A DNA stretch of 64,000 nt from Paenibacillus sp. FSL M7-0420. GTDB lineage: Bacteria > Bacillota > Bacilli > Paenibacillales > Paenibacillaceae. Under the pieces are notes generated by a model. It was given only the letters and a program-made list of their open reading frames with translations. It was not told where the DNA came from and made no database searches. Location: positions 1,798,001 to 1,862,000 of the forward strand of contig NZ_JBBOCJ010000001.1 in assembly GCF_038002345.1 (NCBI RefSeq), written 5' to 3'. Shown here in pieces: positions 8,994 through 17,204 of the stretch (its first letter is position 1; the number at the start of each line of letters is the position of its first letter). The translations under genes and the position numbers were made by a program.

Positions 8994-10073
8994 ATGAAAC
9001 GAAGGTTCACCAGCCAGGTACTCGGAGGCCTGCTCCTCATCGGTCTTGGGGGAATGTTCCTGCTCCGGCAGATGGGCTACACGGATTTCAGTCTGGGTTC
9101 ACTGATCTCCACCTATTGGCCGGTTATTCTGATCGTGATGGGAATCAAACGGTTTTTGGCTCCGGATGAGGAGCACTCCAGATTCTCGGCAACACTCGGC
9201 GGGTTCATCTATTTGGCCATCGGGGTGTTTTTCCTGGGAAGGAATTTAGACTGGTTCTACTACTCGGCAAGCGATTTCTTCAAAATGCTCATTCCGCTCA
9301 TGCTGATCGGCGGCGGATTGTCCGTCATCTTCAGGCCGCGGCGCAATACTCCGCCTATACCTCCGGCACCGCCTTCACCGCCGGGCTACTACCCGCCTGG
9401 ACCCGGCAAGAGTCCGCTGGATACAGCACCGCCTGCTCCACTGGAATCTACGCTCGATCAGCAGTTCGAGCAAAAATTCGGCAAGCCGGCTGGCAGCGAG
9501 GACCGGAACTGGAATGATTATCTGCATAAGGATGAGGAGGACGCAGACGGTAACCCGCTGCATGCCTCGTCAGATACCCGCTGGCAGGAGAAGCAAGAGC
9601 GGCAGGGGCGCAGACGCCAGGAGCGTCAGGAACGGCAGGCCCGCCGTCACGGCGAATGGCATGAGGAGTTTCAGGATTCCGGGCATGATAAGGATGCGAC
9701 GAACCGTTCGGCTTTTATCGGCGATGTGCATATGGGCAAGGAACATTTTCAACTGAAGCGGACCAACATTTCGCAGTTCATCGGGGATACGGTGCTGGAT
9801 CTGACCAATGCGCAGATTCCTTACGGCGAGACCAAGATTAATATCTCTGCTTTTGTCGGCGATATTAAAGTGTACATTCCAGACGATATGGATCTGGGTG
9901 TGGCTGTGACCGGCAGCTCGTTCATCGGTGACATGCAGGTGCTGGAGCAGTCGCGCAGCGGGTTCATGAGCAATGTACAATGCAAGACACCATATTACAA
10001 GGAATCCGGCAAGAAGGTCCGTATCAATGTCAGCTGCTTCATCGGCGACGTTAAAGTGAAAACGGTGGGTTAA
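8994..10073 (+). CDS. liaF: LiaF-like membrane inhibitor of the LiaSR system
   Basis: This 359-aa membrane protein has about four N-terminal transmembrane segments within residues 8-105 (GGLLLIGLGGMFLL and others). A long charged, proline-rich cytoplasmic linker (about 110-235) is followed by a C-terminal LiaF domain of repeated hydrophobic beta units with SAFIGD, SQFIGD, SAFVGD, SSFIGD and SCFIGD. In B. subtilis LiaF keeps the LiaS kinase off until envelope stress. Here it is the first gene of liaF-liaS-liaR, and the kinase start codon directly abuts its stop. The start follows AGGGGGATG. Confidence 0.9.
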   Translation: MKRRFTSQVLGGLLLIGLGGMFLLRQMGYTDFSLGSLISTYWPVILIVMGIKRFLAPDEEHSRFSATLGGFIYLAIGVFFLGRNLDWFYYSASDFFKMLIPLMLIGGGLSVIFRPRRNTPPIPPAPPSPPGYYPPGPGKSPLDTAPPAPLESTLDQQFEQKFGKPAGSEDRNWNDYLHKDEEDADGNPLHASSDTRWQEKQERQGRRRQERQERQARRHGEWHEEFQDSGHDKDATNRSAFIGDVHMGKEHFQLKRTNISQFIGDTVLDLTNAQIPYGETKINISAFVGDIKVYIPDDMDLGVAVTGSSFIGDMQVLEQSRSGFMSNVQCKTPYYKESGKKVRINVSCFIGDVKVKTVG

Positions 10074-11114
10074 ATGGGGATCTTCAGTAATACCAAGTGG
10101 ATGCTGCTGGTGTATTTCCTGCTGAGCGGCGGGGTAACGGCGGGGCTGATGTATGCCGGGACATGTCTGGGCTATATTCAGGTGGTGGATACCCGGATGT
10201 GGATCTACCTGTGTCTGGGCATTGTATTGTTCACAGTCATCATCGGCTACATCGCCGGTCAGCGGATTCAGCGGCGGATCGATCATCTGGATCTGAATAT
10301 GCTGCAGGTGGCCAAGGGGAATATGTCGGTGCGGATGCCGGAGAGCGAGGACCAGTCTTTCGCACGTGTCTACCACGAGTTCAACATCATGATGGATACG
10401 GTGGAGAAGAAGATGAAGCGGCTCCAGCAGCTCGGGGAGCAGGAAGTGATCGAGAAGGAACAGGCAGCGGAGAGCGCGGTACTGGAAGAGCGCAGGCGTA
10501 TGGCCCGGGATCTGCATGATACGGTGAGCCAGCAGCTGTTCGCTATTCACATGTCAGCCTCTTCGCTGCCTAAAGTGCTTGAGCGCAGCGCAGAGCACGG
10601 GCAGACGGTGATGGATCAGCTGATCAGCATGTCCCAGATGGCACAGAAGCAGATGAGGGCGCTGATCGCACAGCTGCGTCCGGTGGAGCTGGAGGGGCGC
10701 AATCTGTTCGAGGCACTGGAGAAGTGGTTCCCGGATTACTGCCGCCAGAACGGGCTCAAAGGGGTGAAGGAGCTTGAGCTTCAGGGTGAGCTGTCCGAAG
10801 CGATTGAGCATCAGCTGTTCCTGATTATTCAGGAATCGATGGCGAATATCGTGAAGCATGCCGGTGCACGGGTGGTCAGTCTGTCCCTGCGGGAGGTGCC
10901 GCGCCAGGTGGTGCTGAGCATCAGCGATGACGGTCAGGGCTTCGAGCATGTGCAGCACAAGCAAGGCTCCTACGGGCTCACGACCATGCGTGAGCGTGCC
11001 GAGAAGCTCGGCGGTCAGGTCGAGATTATCAGCCGCAGGGGAGCGGGAACGACGATCCGTGTACATATTCCAAAGTTTGTCCAAGAGACTGAGGCCGATT
11101 CTGAAGAGGCTTGA
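10074..11114 (+). CDS. liaS: LiaS-like sensor histidine kinase
   Basis: A 346-aa membrane kinase with two transmembrane helices (about 9-30 and 44-62) and a short extracellular loop, typical of intramembrane-sensing kinases. A HAMP domain, a HisKA_3 helix with the phospho-accepting His in RMARDLHDTVSQQ (H148) and a HATPase domain (DDGQGF, GLTTMRERAEKLGG) follow. The ATG comes directly after the liaF TAA, so translation is probably coupled. It is expected to phosphorylate the LiaR encoded 64 bp downstream upon cell-wall antibiotic stress. Confidence 0.92.
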   Translation: MGIFSNTKWMLLVYFLLSGGVTAGLMYAGTCLGYIQVVDTRMWIYLCLGIVLFTVIIGYIAGQRIQRRIDHLDLNMLQVAKGNMSVRMPESEDQSFARVYHEFNIMMDTVEKKMKRLQQLGEQEVIEKEQAAESAVLEERRRMARDLHDTVSQQLFAIHMSASSLPKVLERSAEHGQTVMDQLISMSQMAQKQMRALIAQLRPVELEGRNLFEALEKWFPDYCRQNGLKGVKELELQGELSEAIEHQLFLIIQESMANIVKHAGARVVSLSLREVPRQVVLSISDDGQGFEHVQHKQGSYGLTTMRERAEKLGGQVEIISRRGAGTTIRVHIPKFVQETEADSEEA

Positions 11115-11178
11115 TATGCTCTTGCTGTGATGAAGCCGGGACCGAATCATGCTTACACAATGTTAGGGGGAGTACAAA

Positions 11179-11832
11179 ATGAGTCTCATAAGAGTACTGC
11201 TTGTAGATGATCACGATATGGTGAGGATGGGCCTCAAAACCTATCTGATGCTGGAGCCGATGTTTGAAGTGATTGGAGAAGCAGCCAACGGGCATGAAGC
11301 GCTGGCGATGCTGCGTGAGCTGGGACAGGAGGCGCTGCCGGATCTGGTGCTGATGGATCTGATGATGCCGGTAATGAACGGGGCTGAGACTACCCGCGCG
11401 GTCCTGGCCGAATTCCCCGGGCTCAAAATTGTCATCCTTACCAGCTTCCTGGAGGACGATCTGGTGGTCGATGCAATTGAAGCAGGAGCTGTCAGCTATG
11501 TGCTTAAGACCGTCTCGGCGGAAGAGCTGATCTACGCGCTGCAAGGCGCCTATCGCGGCATGCCGGTGATGACCGGTGATGTGTCGCAGGCACTGACACG
11601 CGGTATCCGCCAGCGCACGGTCCAGGGCGACTCCTCCGGCTTGACCGAGCGGGAGAAGGAAGTGCTGCTGCTGATCGCTGAGGGCAAGACGAATAAGGAT
11701 ATCGGCGAGGAGCTGCATATCAGCATCAAGACCGTGAAGACCCATGTCAGCAACCTGCTGATGAAATGTGAGCTGGACGACCGCACCCAGCTGGCGATCT
11801 ACGCCCACCGCAAGGGCTGGGCGCAGGGGTAG
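11179..11832 (+). CDS. liaR: LiaR-like response regulator (NarL/LuxR family)
   Basis: A 217-aa regulator with a receiver domain (acidic pair in LLVDDHD, phospho-acceptor D60 in DLVLMDLMMP). The C-terminal LuxR helix-turn-helix is LTEREKEVLLLIAEGKTNKD and onward (about 155-217). The start is preceded by TTAGGGGGAG. It closes the liaFSR operon; genes in this window under LiaR control could not be identified from sequence. Confidence 0.92.
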   Translation: MSLIRVLLVDDHDMVRMGLKTYLMLEPMFEVIGEAANGHEALAMLRELGQEALPDLVLMDLMMPVMNGAETTRAVLAEFPGLKIVILTSFLEDDLVVDAIEAGAVSYVLKTVSAEELIYALQGAYRGMPVMTGDVSQALTRGIRQRTVQGDSSGLTEREKEVLLLIAEGKTNKDIGEELHISIKTVKTHVSNLLMKCELDDRTQLAIYAHRKGWAQG

Positions 11833-11864
11833 CATTTGCAGGCTTTTTGACTAAATCTAATGAT

Positions 11865-12081
11865 CTATATAGATTGAACTAAAAATTTAAGTTAAAGGGA
11901 AAGTGGCGGAGGGGAATTTTGGAACTGGAGGAGCGGTAGCGACCGCCTTTGTCTACGGATTTCAACCGTTAACAACGGTATAAAATCATGAAATCTGTAG
12001 ACAACAGCGGCCGGAAGTCCAAAACTTCTCTGGAGTCACGGCTAATTCCAAAACATAAAAACATTAGTTCAATTTATATAG
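11865..12081. repeat. Nested-palindrome, MITE-like non-coding element
   Basis: About 217 bp are bounded by 18-bp terminal inverted repeats, CTATATAGATTGAACTAA at 11865-11882 and its complement with one mismatch at 12064-12081. Inside is a second inverted repeat (GTCTACGGATTTCA 11951-11964 / TGAAATCTGTAGAC 11989-12002) enclosing a third (ACCGTT-AAC-AACGGT, 11965-11979). A small stem GCGGT-AGCG-ACCGC lies at 11933-11946, and an imperfect outer pairing of GAATTTTGGAACT with AGTCCAAAAC is also present. It encodes no protein and fills the liaR-ROK gap. It could be a transposon-derived MITE or a structured-RNA repeat. Confidence 0.7.
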
Positions 12082-12120
12082 TGAACCGATAAGGAGGCTA
12101 TCCGAATAGCAAACGCTAAT

Positions 12121-13095
12121 TTGATGAAGGAAATTAACCTGAATCATGTGCGCCAGGTGATGAAACGTATGGAGACGGCTACAAAACCCCAGCTGGCTGC
12201 ACGGACCAAGCTAAGTGTAGTAACTGTGAACTCATTAGTTAAGGAGCTGTCCGAGTTAGGGGAGTTGTTTGAAGACCTGGTGGTGCCTTCCAACGGGGGC
12301 AGACCCGCACAGACCTATCGCTTTAATTACGATTTCAGCCTCGCGTTGGTGATGTACGTGACAGAAAAAGCGGGAAAGGTACTGATCTCCGCCACAGTTA
12401 TCAATTTGAAGGACGATATTCTGATGAAGGATGAGCATATTATCCCGGTTTTCGAAAGAGATTTTTGCTATACAATCATTGAACATGCCCTGAGCCAGTA
12501 CCCTTCCATCAAGGTCATTGGCATAGGTATTCCGGGACAGGCGGTAAACGGTGAAATTAAAGTCAGCAGTCTCCGGGAACTGACGGGCTCCCGGTTGATA
12601 GAAGAGATTGAATCCCGGTTTGGACTGCCTATCCTGGTGGAGAATGATGTGAATGCCGCGATCAGCGGATATTGCATGAAGCATAGCGAAGGCGAAGAGC
12701 AATATTTACTGGGTCTTTACTTTCCGAACGGGTACCCGCCGGGTATGGGGATCTACCTGCACGGCAGCATCCTGAAAGGAAATCAGGGGATGTCAGGAGA
12801 GGTAAAGTTCCTTCCCGATATGCCTGAGTGGAGCCTGGAGATGACCCCGGACATATTCATAGCTGCAACCTGCAGGATCTTACAGACGGTGAATGCTGTT
12901 CTGGCCCCGGATAGAATTGTCATCTATCAGGACAGAGTGGAGGATTCCGTCTGGACATCGGCCTGGACAGCCTATCAGCTTCAGCACCCCATGCCTGTTT
13001 ATCCGGAAGTCGTCTTACAGCATACCTTTCAGGAAGATTTCGAGAACGGTCTGCGCAGGCTGACCCTGAAGGAGCTAGAGCCGGAGCCCGTTTAG
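12121..13095 (+). CDS. ROK-family protein with N-terminal winged helix (putative sugar-responsive regulator)
   Basis: A 324-aa protein with an N-terminal winged helix (about 5-60, KPQLAARTKLSVVTVNSLVK) followed by a ROK actin-like fold with GIGIPGQAV and VENDVNAAISGY. The usual ROK zinc cysteine cluster (CxCGxxGCxE) is absent; GNQGMSGEV stands at its place, so zinc binding and perhaps kinase activity are doubtful. Repression of sugar genes is the usual role of HTH-ROK proteins. The start is TTG 12121 or ATG 12124; the nearest AGGAGG (12092-12097) is unusually distant (about 23 nt). The MFS gene downstream is a possible target. Confidence 0.8.
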   Translation: MMKEINLNHVRQVMKRMETATKPQLAARTKLSVVTVNSLVKELSELGELFEDLVVPSNGGRPAQTYRFNYDFSLALVMYVTEKAGKVLISATVINLKDDILMKDEHIIPVFERDFCYTIIEHALSQYPSIKVIGIGIPGQAVNGEIKVSSLRELTGSRLIEEIESRFGLPILVENDVNAAISGYCMKHSEGEEQYLLGLYFPNGYPPGMGIYLHGSILKGNQGMSGEVKFLPDMPEWSLEMTPDIFIAATCRILQTVNAVLAPDRIVIYQDRVEDSVWTSAWTAYQLQHPMPVYPEVVLQHTFQEDFENGLRRLTLKELEPEPV

Positions 13096-13110
13096 ACCTA
13101 ACGTGCGAAG

Positions 13111-13137
13111 AACCCTTGTTAACTACAGGGGTTTTTT
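13111..13137 (+). terminator. Terminator after the ROK gene
   Basis: AACCCTTGT pairs with ACAGGGGTT (one G-U pair) around a TAACT loop, followed by TTTTTG. Confidence 0.85.
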
Positions 13138-13166
13138 GTTGTTTTCTGGATAAGTAAAACCGCTTC

Positions 13167-13195
13167 TTGACAAAAAACAAGAGAGAGAACATACT
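13167..13195 (+). promoter_or_regulatory. Probable promoter of the MFS gene
   Basis: A consensus TTGACA (13167-13172), a 17-bp spacer and CATACT (13190-13195). Confidence 0.55.
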
Positions 13196-13249
13196 TAGTA
13201 CATATACTTTATAAAGTTTATTTATTAAGTGGTTTTAGGAGGAGAATCT

Positions 13250-14461
13250 TTGTCTACGTATTTTTTGATTATTATTTATCTGGCTTTTATTAGTCTGGGA
13301 CTTCCCGATTCTTTACTTGGCTCTGCGTGGCCTGTGATCTGGCCAGAGATGGGTTCATCGCTTGGATCGGCGGGAATCATCTCGATGATTATTGCCGGAG
13401 GGACCATCGTGTCCAGTCTGTTCAGTAATATAATAGTCAAGCGCTTGGGGACAGGACGAATAACTCTTGTCAGTTGCCTCGTAACCGCCGCTTCATTGTT
13501 CGGATTCTCCGTGTCGCCATCCGTGTTGTGGTTTATAGTAATGGCCGTTCCGCTAGGCCTTGGGGCAGGAGCAGTGGACGCGGCACTGAATCATTATGTG
13601 GCCGAACATTACAAGGCTCATCATATGAGCTGGCTGCACTGCTTCTGGGGCGTAGGCGCGACACTGGGACCCATGATTATGGCAGTCAATCTCGTACACG
13701 CCCAGTCCTGGAGAGGGGGATATGCGGTTGTGGCCATCATTCAGTTCGGGTTCGCGTTGATTCTGTTAGTGACGCTTCCGTTATGGAACAAGGTTGCTGC
13801 CACGCGGGAGCCTCAGCTTCCTGCAGCGCTTAGCGGCAAGCTTCCAGATGAAGCAGCTGTGAACCTTAAGCCGCAGGCGAACACCATCCGCTTGCGGGGC
13901 GTTAAGCCTACCCTGGTGACGTTCTTGTTGTACTGCGGAATAGAAGCAATGGTTGGACTGTGGGGCGCCAGTTATCTGGTAGGCGCAAGGGGAGTGGCGC
14001 CAGATACAGCAGCGGCTTGGATCTCCGTATACTACGCGGGCATTACAGTTGGCAGGCTGATTACCGGCTTCATCACGTTAAAAGTCCATAACCGCCTTCT
14101 TATCCGTTACGGTCAATTGGTGACCATCGCAGGCGGGGCTGTTCTTGTATTGCCGTTCGATCCGGCCCTCTCACTTGCAGGACTGATATTGATTGGTCTG
14201 GGCCTCGCACCGATTTATCCGGGTCTCCTGCATGAGACGCCGGCCCGGTTCGGCAAGGAGAATTCAGCCCGCTTAATCGGGTATCAGATGGCGGTAGCCT
14301 ACACGGGAACAACGTTAATTCCGCCGTTATTCGGGCTTTTATCCGTGCGCACCAGCATTGCCGTATTCCCCTTTGCTGTACTTGCGCTACTGATCTTCAT
14401 GTTCTGCAGTGCAGAGCGGGTGAACCGGCTGCTGGGCCAATCCATTTTAGGGAGGGAATAA
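13250..14461 (+). CDS. Major facilitator superfamily transporter
   Basis: A hydrophobic 403-aa protein with about twelve transmembrane segments in two halves split by a charged loop (about 185-215). It starts STYFLIIIYLAFISLGLPDS, a pattern seen in FucP-like and related sugar-type MFS permeases. I chose TTG 13250 because AGGAGGAG (13237-13244) stands just upstream. The longer GTG start at 13229 would place that site inside the gene. The substrate is unknown; the neighbouring ROK regulator hints at a sugar. Its last codons contain the ribosome binding site of the next small ORF. Confidence 0.85.
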   Translation: MSTYFLIIIYLAFISLGLPDSLLGSAWPVIWPEMGSSLGSAGIISMIIAGGTIVSSLFSNIIVKRLGTGRITLVSCLVTAASLFGFSVSPSVLWFIVMAVPLGLGAGAVDAALNHYVAEHYKAHHMSWLHCFWGVGATLGPMIMAVNLVHAQSWRGGYAVVAIIQFGFALILLVTLPLWNKVAATREPQLPAALSGKLPDEAAVNLKPQANTIRLRGVKPTLVTFLLYCGIEAMVGLWGASYLVGARGVAPDTAAAWISVYYAGITVGRLITGFITLKVHNRLLIRYGQLVTIAGGAVLVLPFDPALSLAGLILIGLGLAPIYPGLLHETPARFGKENSARLIGYQMAVAYTGTTLIPPLFGLLSVRTSIAVFPFAVLALLIFMFCSAERVNRLLGQSILGRE

Positions 14462-14465
14462 ACTG

Positions 14466-14582
14466 ATGGCTTATATTCTTATATGCGCAATCATCTGGCT
14501 GGCCGCCTACTTTCATATGGCAGCATTCAAAGAACCTATGGAAGTGAAGCCTATCCGTACTGTAGAAGATCTGTTTGATTAA
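14466..14582 (+). CDS. 38-aa single-pass membrane peptide coupled to the MFS gene
   Basis: ATG 14466 lies 4 bp after the MFS stop, and its ribosome binding site GGGAGGG overlaps the end of the MFS gene. The peptide MAYILICAIIWLAAYF... has one hydrophobic helix (about 3-20) and a charged tail ending EDLFD. Spacing and site quality support translation and coupling with the transporter. A role as an accessory or regulatory micro-protein is conjecture. Confidence 0.6.
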   Translation: MAYILICAIIWLAAYFHMAAFKEPMEVKPIRTVEDLFD

Positions 14583-14724
14583 TCAACTATTTATCATCGT
14601 CTGGGTATCTTTTATCTCCGCTTAAATTGTTTTTAATGTGACCTTAAGGTTTACAGTACAAAATAAGGACATCAAAACAAATAACACTTTGCCTGACACG
14701 GCAAGGCGCGGGAGGAAAGTAAAC

Positions 14725-16386
14725 ATGGACGATAACAAAAACAACTTCAATCGTGAGAACAACTACAATCGTGATCATGAACCGGGACCGGATCGTGAAT
14801 GGGACAATAATCATAATGATACTGATAACAGCACTAATTCATCCGCAGAAGGCGGCTCCTACTACTATTCTTACGGACCTTTCAAATCGATGAACAATGA
14901 TGAGATGAACGGCAATGACCCGCAGCATTATAACCGCCGCGAACCCGAACGGGTAGAGGTTACGCCGCCACAGCCGGTGAAGTCCTTACCGTATAACACA
15001 TCGCTCCGCACTACCGGCAATGACGGGAACGGCGGACGCGGCGGCAATCCTCCAGAGGGGGGCAACGGCTGGCAGTATAACCGTAAGCCGAAGAAGCCGG
15101 TGAAAGCGGTACTGGTATCTTTTCTCGCCGGAATGGTGGTCTTATCAGGCTCCATGTTCATGGCAGACCGGGGGAACTGGTTCACCGGAGGCCAGGAGGC
15201 AGCCACGGTTGCAACGAATCCGGCAGGGAAGACGGCTAGCGGCAATGCCAACATTACACCTTCCACTTCTGCAGCGGCGCTGGTTACCGGCTCAGGAGAT
15301 GTATCCGGCGTAGTTGAAGGGGTAGGGCCGGCAGTTGTCAAAATTGAGACACTGGTGAAATCAAATAACTCGCGGAATAGAAGCAGCAGCCCGAATATGA
15401 GTGATCCGTTCTCTCAGTTCTTCTTCGGGGATCAATTCGGCGGAGGAGGTTCCGACTCGAATAATTCGGAATCCCAGCAGGGCTCGAATAATTCTTCTCC
15501 GCAGCTTACACCTTACGGTATTGGTACAGGCTTCATCTATGATTCGAACGGTTATATACTGACCAACCAGCACGTGGTAGATGGTGCCGATGTCATTCAG
15601 GTTACCGTAGACGGCACCTCCAAGACTTATGAAGCGAAGCTGCTGGGCTCCAGCAAGGATCTGGATCTCGCCGTACTGAAGATTGAAGGCTCGGACTTCC
15701 CGTCTGTGGCGCTTGGCGATTCCGACAGCATCAAGGTCGGCTCAGAGGTCGTGGCGATCGGGAACCCGCAGGGCTTCGACCATACGGTGACAACCGGAGT
15801 GCTTAGCGCCAGAGGCCGCAGCATCGATATCAACGAAGAAGACGGCAGTGGCGTGAAGACCTACAAAAATCTGCTGCAGACTGACGCCTCCATTAACCCG
15901 GGGAACTCCGGCGGACCGCTGCTCAACATGAACGGCCAGGTCATTGGTATGAACGTTGCAGTAAGCAGAGACGCTCAGGGTATCGGCTTTGCCATTCCGG
16001 TAAATACCATAAAAGGCGTAGTAGATAAGCTTGAAGCCAATCAGGAAATTCCGAAGGAACCGGTACCATTCATTGGGGCTACTCTGATGACAATTACCGA
16101 TGAAGTTGCCAAGCAAATGGGAACCACGATTAAAGAAGGCTCTGTAGTAGCTGAAATTGTCTTTAAATCTCCTGCTTATACAGCGGATCTGCGTCCTTAC
16201 GATATCATTACAGGAATTGACGGAAAGAGCTACGCTACCAGCCAGGATCTGATCACTTACATCCAGACGCTTAAGGTAGGCGATAAGGCGACTCTGAATG
16301 TGGTCCGTGACGGTAAGAAGCTGGATCTGCCGGTAACGATCGGCAACAAGAATGATTTCGAGACCACGCAGACTCAGAAGCAATAA
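14725..16386 (+). CDS. htrA: HtrA-like S1C serine protease, membrane-anchored
   Basis: A 553-aa protease with an Asn/Asp-rich cytoplasmic N-terminus, one transmembrane anchor (AVLVSFLAGMVVLSG, about 130-150), a trypsin-like domain and one PDZ domain (about 455-545). The catalytic triad is visible: H283 (TNQHVVDG), D314 (KDLDLAVLK) and S395 (GNSGGPLL). It degrades or refolds misfolded exported proteins at the outer face of the membrane. ATG 14725 follows GGGAGGAAA (14710-14718); an upstream GTG at 14638 lacks such a site. A response regulator and kinase follow after a hairpin, so it may be a target of that system. Confidence 0.94.
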   Translation: MDDNKNNFNRENNYNRDHEPGPDREWDNNHNDTDNSTNSSAEGGSYYYSYGPFKSMNNDEMNGNDPQHYNRREPERVEVTPPQPVKSLPYNTSLRTTGNDGNGGRGGNPPEGGNGWQYNRKPKKPVKAVLVSFLAGMVVLSGSMFMADRGNWFTGGQEAATVATNPAGKTASGNANITPSTSAAALVTGSGDVSGVVEGVGPAVVKIETLVKSNNSRNRSSSPNMSDPFSQFFFGDQFGGGGSDSNNSESQQGSNNSSPQLTPYGIGTGFIYDSNGYILTNQHVVDGADVIQVTVDGTSKTYEAKLLGSSKDLDLAVLKIEGSDFPSVALGDSDSIKVGSEVVAIGNPQGFDHTVTTGVLSARGRSIDINEEDGSGVKTYKNLLQTDASINPGNSGGPLLNMNGQVIGMNVAVSRDAQGIGFAIPVNTIKGVVDKLEANQEIPKEPVPFIGATLMTITDEVAKQMGTTIKEGSVVAEIVFKSPAYTADLRPYDIITGIDGKSYATSQDLITYIQTLKVGDKATLNVVRDGKKLDLPVTIGNKNDFETTQTQKQ

Positions 16387-16407
16387 GCACATCATGCGGT
16401 GGGCGTT

Positions 16408-16435
16408 AGAGCGGAAGGGGCAACCCTTCCGCTCT
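16408..16435 (+). terminator. Strong hairpin after htrA
   Basis: A perfect 12-bp stem AGAGCGGAAGGG-GCAA-CCCTTCCGCTCT. The following bases are GTGCTGTTCG, so the T-run is weak and read-through into the two-component genes is possible. Confidence 0.6.
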
Positions 16436-16516
16436 GTGCTGTTCGTGTACGGATGCGGAGAGACGGGTGCATCTGATACAATAGAGATATATGAATGAGA
16501 CAATGGGGGCTGCCGG

Positions 16517-17203
16517 ATGCGACCGAATATACTGATAATTGATGATGATGAGAAAATAACCTCTATGCTCCGCCGGGGGCTGGCTTTTGAGGGCTATGAT
16601 GTCAAGACGGCGTCCAACGGGGCTGACGGGTTGCGTGCCGTTCTGAACAGTGATCCTGATGTGGTCATTCTGGACGTTATGATGCCTCAGGTGGACGGGT
16701 TCGAGGTCTGCCGCCGTCTGCGGGAAGGCGGTAGCAGCGTTCCTGTGCTGATGCTGACGGCCAAGGATGAAATCGAGCACCGGGTGAAGGGGCTGGACCT
16801 CGGCGCGGATGACTATCTGGTGAAGCCGTTTGCCCTGGAGGAGCTGCTGGCCAGAGTCCGGGCGCTGCTCCGGCGCAAAAGCGAGCAGGGCGGAAGCCCG
16901 GATCAGGCGGTCACCTATGAGGATATTACGCTGGATGTGGATTCCCGGGAAGTGACCCGCGCCGGACGGCGTCTGGAGCTGACGGCGAAGGAATTCGAGC
17001 TGCTGCATCTGTTCATGCAGAATCCGAAGCGGGTGCTCTCCCGCGATCTCATCATGGATAAGATCTGGGGCTACGATTACAGCGGGGAATCGAATGTCCT
17101 GGAGGTATATATTGCCATGCTGCGCCAGAAGACGGAGGAGCATGGCGGCAAACGACTGATTCAGACGATCCGGGGAGCCGGTTACATCCTAAGAGGTGAC
17201 TAA
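16517..17203 (+). CDS. OmpR-family response regulator
   Basis: A 228-aa regulator with a receiver domain (acidic pocket in LIIDDDEKI, phospho-acceptor D53 in VVILDVMMP, K in LVKPFALEEL) and a C-terminal winged helix (about 130-226, ending TIRGAGYILRGD). The start follows GGGGG at 16504-16508. It ends one base before the kinase ATG, so the two are co-translated. The order htrA - regulator - kinase resembles CssRS/HtrA and the mycobacterial MprAB-PepD arrangements, suggesting secretion or envelope stress control. The exact orthologue is not clear. Confidence 0.92.
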   Translation: MRPNILIIDDDEKITSMLRRGLAFEGYDVKTASNGADGLRAVLNSDPDVVILDVMMPQVDGFEVCRRLREGGSSVPVLMLTAKDEIEHRVKGLDLGADDYLVKPFALEELLARVRALLRRKSEQGGSPDQAVTYEDITLDVDSREVTRAGRRLELTAKEFELLHLFMQNPKRVLSRDLIMDKIWGYDYSGESNVLEVYIAMLRQKTEEHGGKRLIQTIRGAGYILRGD

Positions 17204-17204
17204 T

